A DNA stretch of 64,000 nt from Ostrinia nubilalis (Eukaryota; Arthropoda; Insecta; Lepidoptera; Crambidae). The notes below the pieces were generated by a model that was given only the letters and a program-made list of their open reading frames with translations, ran no database searches and was not told the origin of the DNA. Position 1 is the first letter of the stretch; every line of letters starts with the position of its first letter. Shown here piece after piece: positions 1 to 10,500 of the stretch. The stretch is taken from positions 17,711,001 through 17,775,000 of the forward strand of contig NC_087095.1 of assembly GCF_963855985.1 (NCBI RefSeq), in the 5' to 3' direction. The position numbers were made by a program, and so were the translations under genes.

Positions 1-72
1 TGTGGCCTGCGTCGTGCGCAATCGCGTGTACCACACCGTAAGTTCCTGTGTTCTTACCAAAATAAATAAAAA

Positions 73-153
73 ATGCCATCGTGTGTGTTTCGAAAGTGTA
101 CCAATTATGACTCTAAAGTAAACAAAATACAAGGGATCTCTTACCACATGTGA
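73..153 (+). pseudogene. THAP-type zinc finger N-terminal fragment
   Basis: The ATG at 73 opens 26 codons before a TGA. They start M-P-S-C with a second Cys five residues on (C4, C9), then a basic stretch and Gly-Ile-Ser-Tyr-His. This fits the first half of a THAP domain (C-x4-C, then later C-x2-H, a DNA-binding C2CH finger). The rest of the finger is missing, although CAT|GTGATT at 148 could be a weak splice donor leading to an unseen exon. THAP domains occur both in host proteins and in P-element-like transposases, so this may be an old transposon piece or the first exon of a gene. Not recognised beyond the domain. Confidence 0.4.
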
Positions 154-800
154 TTATGCAAAATTATTTAGTATTTATATTTTCAATTATTTATGCAAAC
201 AATCAAGACGCCATGCGCCATGTTCAAGTTAAGAAAGAGAAAGCGATCTTGTTTTGACGTTAGAGCGATAAGGATGCGTGCGCTGCGGACATAGATTAGT
301 TAGTGCAGAATCGTTAAAACTATAGCTATCTCTTTCATTTGCGTGCTATTTCGTATCTTTTGTTTCACTTATCAGTTACATTTGTCAATGTATGCAATTT
401 GGAATAGCTCGGCACGGATTAAAATCGTAATTTCTATGAACGTAACATATCTATAGTTCTATAATATCATTGCCTGAATACTAAAGAACATCGAGTGAAC
501 TGTGAAACTGATATCAAGATGGACAAATTGATTTCAGAAACAAAAAGATCTAAGTACTTAACTACTTCTACCACAATTTCGAACAATCCTGTAACGAGAA
601 ACGTATCCGCTTTTATTTATTAAAAGCCACACAATTTTAACTTTTGTTCTTCAATAGGACTCTGGTGTATCATTTCAAAATATGTAATTTTCCTCTTCTT
701 TCCTGACGAAAAAAAATGTGCGGGTGGTGTACGAAATGAGTAGGTAAATATTGTAAAGAGAGCACTAACTGTGTGGGTCGTACATGTAGCGCCGCGGCCG
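154..800. other. AT-rich stretch, no gene seen
   Basis: No coding frame, RNA gene or clear repeat was recognised here. Confidence 0.5.
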
Positions 801-803
801 GCG

Positions 804-857
804 CGCGCGGCCCGCGTCGCCCGCGCGGCCCGCATCACTCGCGCGGCCCGCATCGCC
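804..857. repeat. 18-bp GC minisatellite
   Basis: Three near-identical 18-bp units (CGCGCGGCCCGCATCGCC and variants) lie at 804-821, 822-839 and 840-857 inside a short GC island (about 790-890). The arginine/alanine-rich minus-strand frame through it is a by-product of the repeat. Confidence 0.8.
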
Positions 858-899
858 CGCGCCTCCGCCGCCGCCCGCCTCCTGCCGGCATACACAAAG

Positions 900-2220
900 C
901 AGTTAATTAGCAGTACCTACAGAAAATATTAGTCAATAAATTTTTATTTCATACTCAAAACCCTTTTGGCTTTTCTCTCTTTTTTACATTAGCATAATAA
1001 AACAAAGTCACTCCCGCTTTCTAAGAGTAGGTAGGTAGGTATATTAAATTACGCAACGGATTAATGCAGTTTTCACTAATAGTAATTAAATACAAAAGTT
1101 TATATCATGTTTATTATAGCACCCGTACAAAGCAGGAGCAGGGATAGGGTGCTAGTTGAAAGAAAATACTTAAACCTACCTATTGTAAGTCGGTAAACAA
1201 GATAATCTGTAATGTTACTTCAGCCTTTGGTTATTATTAGGTAGGTAGGATACCCGTAGGTAGATAGGAGTTAACATTATTTTCCGAGCAATAAGATCCT
1301 GAACGTCCCCAACAACCTTTATCTAAGCCAACCAACAACACATGATTAATGACTTAGATTTATTTTATCGATTTACCTGTTACAAAAAATCGGACTGGAT
1401 GTACAGCTTCTAGAAGTTTAGGTACTTGTGAAACGTTGATGTAGGAGCACCGTAAAAAGCTTTTTTTGTTAGCCAACAATAAACACAAAGACTTTCCTGT
1501 CGATAAACCGCAAATCAAAAAGCGGCTCGAATCAACGCCCATGCCCATCCGACAACGGTCCTGGTGACCTGACATATTATTGAGTAGATATACGTAACAT
1601 AAACATACATAGCGTTGTCAAAAACAATTCATACATAACTATAATTACGTAGGTACCTACTGAGTATTTTCAGCGAATTAAAAGTACCGAAACACAATGT
1701 AGATACCTGTAGTGAATAAAAATGGCCTACCTATTATTTACCTATACCTACTAATACATAATATTATAGTTTGTTTGCTTGAAAGCGCTAATCCTCAGGA
1801 ACTACCTACCTACTGGTCCGCTTTGAAAAAATATTTTTGTGTTGGATAGCCCATAATATAATTATCGAGGAAGGCTTTGGCCTATATGTACATATAAAAC
1901 AGGCAATAGGGGCGGAGCAGTAAAGAAAAATGTTGCAAAAATAGGAAATATTATTCATACTTACTATTTTCACGCGTAGGTACCTACTAAGTACGAAGTC
2001 ACGGGAACAGTTAAGTAGTCCTTTTTTTCCTTGTTATTTTAAAATTAGAAACCTATAAAGGAATCTTTTTACTGCCGTGCCGTACTTAAGTATTTTAAAA
2101 TTAAGCAGACAACATTTGTGTATGATCCCCTCCGTGTCTCAAGCAAGGTTAAACTAATACTTAGGAAGCCAAGAAAAATGTTTGTAATTTGCAATACAGT
2201 AGGTAGGTACTTACTTACAT
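900..2220. other. AT-rich stretch with GTAGGTAC-type runs, no gene seen
   Basis: Only short TAGGTAGGTA/ACCTACCTAC runs, common in moth intergenic DNA, stand out. No supported ORF. Confidence 0.5.
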
Positions 2221-2420
2221 CAAAGGAATAATGAAATTACAGTGTAATCTAAATGTTTTGTATGCAAATTATGCTCCCCATTCAAGTCTAAATTGCGTTG
2301 TTTGGCAAAATGCGCACGCAATCGACCCGCGCCGAACGCCTGTCCCTGAGCCCCCGAGGCCGCAGCGAAGTCGAAGGGCCCCGGGCGGCGCCAGGCCGGC
2401 GGAGGAGGCGGGCTGCTCAC

Positions 2421-2528
2421 CGCGTCGTCGTCGAACTCGAAGTCCTGGTCGGCGCGGCGCGCCGCGGCCGCCGCCAGCGCCAGCAGCGCCGCCGCCGCCG
2501 CCGCACACGCCCAGCCTCGCGCTCGCAT
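2421..2528 (-). CDS. Putative first coding exon of a secreted or ER protein
   Basis: On the minus strand the ATG at 2528 has a reasonable context (ACAGTGATG) and opens 36 codons ending exactly at a strong donor, GCG|GTGAGC (2421/2420). The peptide has a basic start (M-R-A-R), a hydrophobic run of Ala/Leu over about residues 8-23 like a signal peptide, then Arg-Arg-Ala and an acidic tail with D-F-E-F-D-D-D. The 108 bases end in phase 0. Downstream exons would lie left of 2421 and were not found; they may be outside the window. Acidic residues right after a signal peptide are seen in ER luminal calcium-binding proteins, but the gene is not identified. The exon is very GC-rich, unlike its AT-rich surroundings. 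Confidence 0.45.
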
Positions 2529-2649
2529 CACTGTCCTAGCGCGCCCCGGGACCGCGCGCCGCGCACTGCCGCGCCGCCGCGTCGCCGCCACCTCCACCAT
2601 CCACGCCGCCCACCAGCACCCGCGCGCCGGCCCTGCCTACTCGCACCCT

Positions 2650-3230
2650 GCCTCTGGGAGCCTGCACTGACCACACGTTACATAATAAAATATTAGCTGT
2701 ATGTTTTCCTAATAAACAAAATAAATATAAAAACTTCAATTAAACTTTTCATAATCAGAAGCTTAGATTAATAAAGCCGTCAGAAGCAAAGTCTAGTAAG
2801 TAGGTTATAGGTTGAAACAAACCACCGTTGTGATTCACAGGAAAATGTAAGATTTTAAGTAAGCATTGAAATCTTCTTCAAAATCAAAAATCAACCCCCT
2901 TACTAATAAAACTTACACGCGCTCGTTAAACAGTTTTAAAGTGACGTTTAGTATGGAAATGCCATTTTTAAACAGTGTTCAACAACTGTGTAACTTTCAT
3001 TAGTAAGGGGGTAAGTGATGTAAAAGACAATGAACAACCACATTTTTAGACATTGCTTGATCGAGTCTGAAAAATTAAAGATGGAAAGATTGTATTAATA
3101 TGCAACAAATAAAACATGCAAAAGTACATACCTAATTACTCCTAGTATAATAGTAGTAGCTAACTACTAATTAGGTACTATTACACTTTCTAGATAATGT
3201 AAAAATATATTGTTCATAAAAATGTTGGAT
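2650..3230. other. AT-rich stretch with a small inverted repeat, no gene seen
   Basis: The motif CCCCCTTACTAATAAAACTT near 2896 recurs inverted near 3000 (TTTCATTAGTAAGGGGGTAA), giving short arms about 90 bases apart, typical of a small MITE. Nothing else recognised. Confidence 0.4.
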
Positions 3231-3239
3231 AACTGGCAG

Positions 3240-3620
3240 GCGTTTGACGTTCTGAGCCTGCATACTCTATGAGCCGCGGAACCTCGTCCGACATCCCGCG
3301 TCCCGTCTCCCCGCGCGGCCCTCTCCGCGAGAGCCTTATAATATTTGAACAGGTTCCCATTTAATATTGCAGCGCTCATCTCGGTGTCTGCCGCAAAGCG
3401 GCACTCAACGCATTGTCGGGAGGCTCGTTACCTTTGCTAACTTCGGCGGTGTTTTGGCTACATCAGAGGAATGTTACGGGGAATCATGTTTATACATAGA
3501 TGATGGATGTAGCGGGCGAAAGGCGCCGCGGCGACGGCGGCGGCGGCTGCGATCGATACCGCCACTCGCGGCCGCCCGGCTCCGCCGCCGCACGTCGCGC
3601 CAGCACTCGTCTCCGGCTCA
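3240..3620. other. CpG-rich block, possible 5' exon or promoter DNA
   Basis: Two CpG-dense patches (about 3260-3340 and 3515-3620) stand out from AT-rich flanks. Short frames on both strands (for example a minus-strand ATG near 3286 giving M-S-D-E-V-P-R-L) are too short to assign. Such patches resemble unmethylated promoter/first-exon DNA, perhaps linked to the minus-strand exon at 2421-2528, but no splice-consistent model was found. Confidence 0.3.
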
Positions 3621-3992
3621 TCCCGCTCTAGCTAATTGTTCTAGCTGGAAATGCTGGAATACCTTAAGATTGTCTTGTTTACTGCTATTGACTGTGACTC
3701 TTTATTTCCTAAAATCGAAATCTCGATTGACTCTACCCCCAAGAATGCTATAAAACTATTTTGCCACTAAAAAGTTTATCGATGTAAGATGTTGGAAGCT
3801 TTATTTATAATTATTATTAATTTAAAGCTACCTAACGATTTATTTTGAAAATTATAAATAACTTGAAAAAATCGAACTGAGTGCAGTTTAACTGAGTACA
3901 TAATTATAGCCCAGTAGGAATGTTAAAGAAATATTCATGTTCAACCACTGCGTGAAGTGTTCGCAAAATTGAAATTGTCACAAATTAGGTAA

Positions 3993-5358
3993 GTGCCCCC
4001 TACTTCGGTATATTAAGGCTCTTACGACTTTAACATTTTATTTAAAAATAACCAAGCATGATATCAGTATGAAACTTTTTTATGCTAAACTTTGGTCTTT
4101 TGACAGTAAGTTAATACATAATTTATAGTTATATAGTTTGAACTTTTTTTTATATTAATTGTTCTGTGGACCTCTTGTTTGGATCCTGTTTCGTGACAAA
4201 ATTTTGCTCTGTTTCTAAGTTCGTGAACTCATGTCCCCTATTTCGGGATAAGGTTTTATGCATCCAGTTAGGATATTTTAATAATGATTAAGGGTTTAAT
4301 AAATTTAAAATTATTATTATGTGAAATTGACGATATTACTTACCTGAAATATTCATAAGAAACAATGTGAGTCTAGCTAGGTACGTACCTACGTATAATA
4401 TTTTGATTTGTTAATTCTAACAATATGTGAAAATATTTATATAACCATTAGAAATGTAGGGGGGGGGGGGGGGAAACTTAACCCCCCCCCCCCCCCTTCG
4501 TACCCATAAATTTTTGATTTGTTATTTCTAGCGATATGTGAAAATATTTATTTAACCATTAGAAATGTGGGGTGGGGGGCCTTACCCCCCCCCCCTCTTC
4601 GTACCCATAAAATTTTGATTTGGTTATTTGTAACGATAAGTATGTGAAAATATTTACACAAGCCATTAGATGCCAGGGGTGGGATTATGGGGAGGAAGGG
4701 GGGACTAAACCCCTCCCCCCCTTCTCCCCATATTCCCACCCCTGGAGCTATTTCAAGTGAGGGTAGCCCCCCCCCCCCCCCCCCCCTGAAAATAACCCCA
4801 GATACGCCAATGACTCATAATAAAAAGTAAGTAATTAATTAATTTCTTAGGTAGGTAAGTATTAAAAACTAAAAAAATATGTCGATTTCTTTGATGGTAT
4901 GTGTCATAAAAGTACCTAACACCATACATTTATATATCACGAACTTGGAAAAAAGTAACAATAATACGGTTCCTTGTTTCGTGATACTGATTATTCCAAA
5001 TTCCCCAAGTAAAATTCATGGATTATTGTCAAAATGTGTCAGTTAACTATTATCTATCCCATATACAATACAAATAAACAAAGATAAATGAAATAAATCG
5101 AAATAAAACCAAAATTATGCTGGTACTACTTATGCTAATTTATCTTAAAATTGGTCATTTATGTGAACTTCAGACTCGTGTCATATAAATTCTAGTGAAC
5201 GAAACATATACCGAATTTAGGTCATGAGAAACTTAAATAAATGCATTATTTGTTTCATAACTTACATTTAATTTATCATAAATAATTATTTAAAAACCAA
5301 GCATCAAAATGTTATCCATAATATCCTTGAATCGGTAGTGTCACGAAATAGGGGACAC
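3993..5358. mobile_element. Putative non-autonomous DNA element with CCCCTA-TTCG termini
   Basis: The left end GTGCCCCCTACTTCGG (3993) and right end ACGAAATAGGGGACAC (5343-5358) form an imperfect inverted repeat, 13 of 16 matching. Related motifs (TGTCCCCTATTTCGGG near 4232, CTATTTCGTGAG near 5389) sit inside and just outside. No target duplication was seen, so the exact limits are uncertain. The element contains the G/C-run array at 4400-4790. Confidence 0.4.
4400..4790. repeat. Tandem array with long G and C runs
   Basis: A unit of about 105-130 bases repeats three times. Each has an ATTTTGATTTG-like start, ATATGTGAAAATATTTA, a CCATTAGA core and a G-run/C-run pair. Runs include 15 G at 4459-4473, 15 C at 4482-4496 and 20 C at 4767-4786. 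G-run and C-run pairs could form hairpins or quadruplex/i-motif structures. Confidence 0.8.
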
Positions 5359-6436
5359 CCGAAAAATAATATGTACGCTATTTCGTGAGTCAATTAATCG
5401 CAATTTTAAAGGAATTCTACGTTTTCATATAACTTTTTTCTAAGCCAAATCTATTGTCAAGGAACACATGAAACCACTATTACAAGTTTTATTTAAATGG
5501 ACGTTCCTTCGCCTTTTTATAAGCTTAAGAAGTTGGAGCGCTAACCTTACGGTGAGAGCAACCTTTGCAAGCCGCACGGATGTTTTTGGCTCTCTGAGAG
5601 TTTGAAGCTTCGTATTGCTCTCATTTTTGGCACCACAATGTTGGTACTTGGTTTTTTAGATAGCTTAAATAATAGAGATTTTGTAGTAATGAATAGTTTT
5701 TATAAATAATATTCCATTTGCTTATTATTTGAGCTAGAAAAAAAACTTACGAACTTACGTACTATCACGAACTAGTAGCCGTTTACCTTTCGTCTCATGT
5801 CGTGCGGAACTTTGTGCGGAACAGTTGTTCAAAATACATACATCAACTACCTAACTTGATTGAAGAAGTAGAGTAGGTAGGTACACTAATAAATTATAAA
5901 ATGTTTTGTCGTTCTTGATTACATTTTCTTACATTGTCTACTCATTGTCAACGAGAGCGACCGAATTAATGCATAATTACATTAACGTGTAATGGCAGGC
6001 AACATTTGACAACAATCGCTGGCCTTGCAAGCCTCCAATGCGTTTAATTATTCACGAACCGGTTTATTGATTCTGAAATTGAAAGTAACGCACGAACTTT
6101 CAATTTCAGAATCAATAAACCGGTTAATGTCACGGGCCTCGATCGATTGGTGAATCGCCATTATCAAGGTATAATAAACATTATTTTGTTCGAGATATGT
6201 AGCCAAGTTCGTTAAATATTTTAATCTCTACGTTCTCCACCCATTCAGCGATGTTTTGATAGGTATTAACTTTTTAACATCCGCACCTACCCTATGTAGG
6301 TACCTAAGTATGTACGACGACACCGTGGTGACATGATATCATAACGTCTGCTTGCCGCCTCCCCCTGACTTAACATACGAGATGAGAGACGACCCTCGTC
6401 ATTGCGGATATCGAACTAAACTTGCCGAATCAATAT
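5359..6436. other. AT-rich intergenic stretch
   Basis: No gene seen apart from the perfect hairpin listed separately. Confidence 0.4.
6057..6125. repeat. Perfect 29-bp inverted repeat, hairpin
   Basis: Arms 6057-6085 and 6097-6125 are exact reverse complements (starting AACCGGTTTATTGATTCTG) around an 11-base spacer. Confidence 0.95.
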
Positions 6437-6640
6437 CTTACTAATGTTATAAATTCGAAAGTTTGTATTAATGTTAACATGTTTGTTACTTTTTCACGCA
6501 AAAACTACTGAACGGATTTTGATGAAACTTTAAAGTATAATTATTGTTTATAGCCCAGAATAGCAATTAGGCTATAATTTATGACGATCTGTGACAAACT
6601 AATTTTCACGCGGGTGAAGCCGCGGGCAAAAGCTGGTACA
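6437..6640. repeat. Dispersed repeat with CGCGGGC terminus
   Basis: Runs from CTTACTAATGTTATAA to GGGTGAAGCCGCGGGCAAAA and includes CAAAAACTACTGAACGGATT. Other members are at 32703-32935, 36964-37345, 37468-37660, 45060-45520 and 47126-47611. These low-level repeats are abundant in moth and butterfly genomes. Confidence 0.7.
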
Positions 6641-6839
6641 CGATCACAAAAATGTAAAACAAAAAAAAACGAATTCTAATGTTACAAGAATTTTTCAAAT
6701 CTGTCCAGTGGAGTTTCGAAGCACTTTCGAAGCCAATACATACAAAAATATAAAAAAAAATCAATCTTTCCTCTGTTTATTATTACTAGTATGGAATAAT
6801 GGACACACGTATCGCAACGCAACCCATAGTAGGTGTGTC

Positions 6840-7000
6840 AAGCAGTAAATGCATTATCGAGTGCACTATGAACTGCGGCATTTCCGCGGGCGCGCCGCTG
6901 ACGTCACGCCGCATGGCTTACGTAACGTCGCGCCAGGCGCATTCGCCAGTTTCGCTAATGCTTTGGCGAGAACAATAAAAGCTAGCTTTTCAACCAAGTT
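6840..7000. other. CpG-rich patch with a CRE-like TGACGTCA
   Basis: A GC-rich island in AT-rich DNA contains the palindrome TGACGTCA near 6899. The 62-codon plus-strand frame here is unsupported. Confidence 0.3.
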
Positions 7001-7391
7001 CGGGTTCCGCTTACGATCGTTTGACTGCAACTCTTAAGTACCTATACCTCAAAGCCGAATCTGAAATCCAAGATAGTAGGTAGAAATGTATTCTTCAAAT
7101 TTCAAACGTTACGAGCGCCGTAAGCAACAATATAATAGTTTTGTGCTATAGAATGACTATCGAAGGCTGCGACATTCGCCTTGAGAAGTGAACTTTCAAA
7201 ACAGCTCTATTGACATTTTCGAAGCTTGAAATACTTTCTACAAAATGCTTGTTTATGCTACTCGTACCCACACAAGGATCTGAAAGACTGATAAGATGTG
7301 ACCATGGTCATGAAACTGTTATTTCTATCTTTACGTATCTAATAGATAAGCTGGATATTGATAAATAAAAGATGTGAGTAACAACGATAAC

Positions 7392-7397
7392 TTTAAT
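7392..7397 (-). terminator. Possible poly(A) signal ATTAAA of the pyrophosphatase gene
   Basis: The minus strand reads ATTAAA about 77 bases past the stop codon. No AATAAA was seen nearer. Confidence 0.35.
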
Positions 7398-7473
7398 CAG
7401 ATATAAATACATTATGAACTAGTCGAAGCGAACGCGACCCGGGCGCCAGCGCCGCGAGGCTCCTCACGGTCCC

Positions 7474-7505
7474 TTACAAGTTTGATAAGTAGTGCCATTT
7501 GTCCA
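7474..7505 (-). CDS. Nurf-38: Pyrophosphatase exon 6 (C-terminus and stop)
   Basis: Preceded by a good acceptor (TTGTTTTCAG). It completes a split Val codon and then encodes [13 protein letters not shown], the usual V-D-K-W tail of animal family I pyrophosphatases. It is too short to be found by ORF size alone. Confidence 0.9.
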
Positions 7506-10500
7506 CTGAAAACAAGAAACGCTCCGTTAAAGCAAACCTTCAAAGTAACTTCCTGCATGCAGTCCTTTATGCTAGTTAAATTCTTTGCCAATTTCTACAT
7601 TACGTTGTCTAAAAATGATAATAATTCTTGCGATACCTGACATTTCAAGTAGGTACTTTACCATCAGTTGTTATATGAATTATTTTCTTATCAGAAACAG
7701 GGTGTAGTAGACTGGCATCAAAAACTTTTTTATAAATTCCCACTATCCATTCACAGCACAATCGTTATTAATGACAGGTATCACTCGATACCCATTATTG
7801 CGTTCGATTTATTTGACTCCTACTGTAAATCTACGCTAATGTGCATTTCTTCGGTATCGCTACGGTATCAACGGTGTAATAACTTTTAAAAAAAATAAAA
7901 CCGACTTCAAATGCGTGAACACAAAAAAAAACTAAAAATTAAAAATATTGCGTATAAAAAAGTTCATCCCCAATTTTCCACCCTTGGGGGTGAAATATTT
8001 TCTTCAAATTCGCATGAAACCACCCTTTTGATAATACCTATTCAACAAAAAATAATCAGTCAAATTGATTTATAATCGGCGGAGATATTGCGTATAAAAA
8101 AGTTCATCCCCAATTTTCCACCCTTGGGGGTTGTTTTTTCTATTATTAAATTTAAATGGGACCACCCTTGAGGTATTACCTATACGCCGAAAAAAGATTT
8201 GTTCAAATCGGTTCATAATTGGCGGAGTTATCGCGTAACAAACATAGAAAAAAAAAAAAAAAAAAAACATACGGGTCGAATTGAGAACCTCCTCCTTTTT
8301 TGAAGTCGGTTGAAAATGACAAAGATCGGTCACTCCGAAGGTCATCGGGATTTAATTCACTCAGATTTGATTAAAAATTAAAATAGATTCCATTATTTAC
8401 ATCTTCGAAGTCGCAAGAGGTGTGTACTAATATTCCTGCTACCGTCGACGAGGAAGGCTCAGTTTTTTGATTCGTAGTTAAAATAACCAATAGTCAAATT
8501 TGACAGATGTCAAATGACAAGTGGTTAAATATCAGAAAAAAATGTTTTTCGAACAATGGTTAGCTTGACTTTTAGTACATTTTTTAACTATTAGTTAACA
8601 TTTTGTTAATATTTAACCATTAGTAGTGAAATTTAACAATTAGTTACTTTAACTATGAATCAAAAAACTGGGTCCAAGTGTAGTGTACACTTAGGCCCAG
8701 TTTATTGATACACTGTGTAGACATTCAGGCGTTGGGCACTGACCTGATTGCGGGATGGGCTGCGGGAGGCCCCGCGGCGGCGCCTTGCCCAGGATGGCGG
8801 CCGCCTCCGCGCGCTCCACGCGCCCCGGGCTGCCCTCCACCGTCACGTTGGTCCTGCGCACAACAACCGGTCAGGTCCCAGTGTCTCGAGCGTGCTCGAC
8901 CGAGTGGCCGACTTGACCGCCGAATGTTCTTCTTGGAGGTCAAAACACACCCCGGCGCTGTTTAATGAGCGCCTGATACACCCATCATCACACGGAGCTA
9001 GTCGTTTGGCCAATGGAAAGTAATGTTAAAGAATCAAATGTTTAATTTACTAAAATGGGATTTCACAAAAAGATTCGAAAGAAATGTTCAAGACTGATAG
9101 CGAAGTATCTTATAGCTTTGGTTGGGGGCCTCTCCCCCATCTAGGGCAGAGCAGAAATCGAATTCGAGGCAAATCATGTACCCTACATATAACACAGTTA
9201 CACTCACTTGTTGATGTCGGTAGCGTCGGCGACCTTGCCGGAGACCAGGCCTCGCCAGAACTCGTGCACCTGAGTGACATTCCACGCGCGTTAGTGAACA
9301 ATACTATATCGAATTAAGCAATAGGATGTCAATATATATATATAATAGCATAACGTTAAATTAAATAAATACCTACTTATACGAGAAATTGAGAAAAGTT
9401 CATCTTTAAAATTCTCATCTTGCTTAATAAACAAATGAATTTTTTCGAAGCTTAAAATGTATTGTTAAATTATCTATCCGAAAACTTAATTTTAATTTAG
9501 AGAGCTTACGTGATGAGTTTCTACCTATTGAATAGTTTGATTTGAGTATTTTGTTTAGGACTGGCAAAGTTCAAGTCCACCTCAATAAAACTCTAGTACA
9601 GTTAAAATGTTAATGGCCCATTGTTCTCCTGCAAGCGAGCCACGATGGTGATTAACCGAGAAGTGTTAGAACCGGTCCTGAGTGTTAGACTCTCACCGTA
9701 TGAAACTACGAATCGCGGCGCGAACCCTAAGCAAAACCGGTTGCCGGCAAACCGCGAGGAGCCGTAACACTTTTTATCAGACAGTCGCGTAGTCGTGAAT
9801 GAATACCTACGCCGCGCTTCGTTCGTAATCAAGAGAATGTAGACCATTAATTTTATGTAAGTATGTAAATTACATTTAATTTCGGTTTATCAAGGAGAGA
9901 CATACATAAAATTACGTATACAAAAAATTAAGTCCAAACTATCAAGCTTTGCATACGCTCTTCGAGAGGTTAAAAAAACAACTAATTTAGAAACAGCGCT
10001 TGTGACCTATTATGCCTACGGCTACGCCTCAAAACGCGAAGAATCATGTCCACAATACCATTTAAGAAATAAAAATAAGTTAATGATACCAACCATCCGC
10101 CTAAATTTATCCTCTTCAAGTACTTATAATATGGCCATAAAGATTTATAATAAATTGCCCGATTATCTATTGAAAGAAAATAATGATAACAAATTCTCAA
10201 AAGAACTAAAAGAGCTTTTAAGTACAAAATGTTACTACACTATAAAAGAATATCTAGATGATAAAATAAGATGAGTCTATTAATCTAATAATTAAAAAAG
10301 CCTCCTCTCTTATATTTTATATTTTAAATTGCAGCGCCCAACAGGGTCCATAATTAACTGTATTATCACACTGTAACACCTATATTACCTACTATTTATG
10401 GAAGCAATAAACATATTGAGTATTGAGTATTGAGACACGACGCAAATAAGTATGATAATATCGGAATAAAAAAAATCTTCCGAAAAAGCAAAAGGTCTTA

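Noticed and set aside
803..860. CRISPR-like array
   Set aside because: Contiguous 18-bp units without spacers: a minisatellite in eukaryotic DNA. No CRISPR structure was seen anywhere.
2220..2696. Long Arg/Pro-rich frames on both strands
   Set aside because: GC-driven shadows; only the 36-codon minus frame with ATG and donor is supported.
8070..8345. Conserved 60-90-codon frame repeated at 8070, 19336, 40590 and 41106
   Set aside because: All copies lie in the ACCGACTTCAAA repeat family. Frame conservation follows from recent repeat identity; stops and A-run length changes occur freely.
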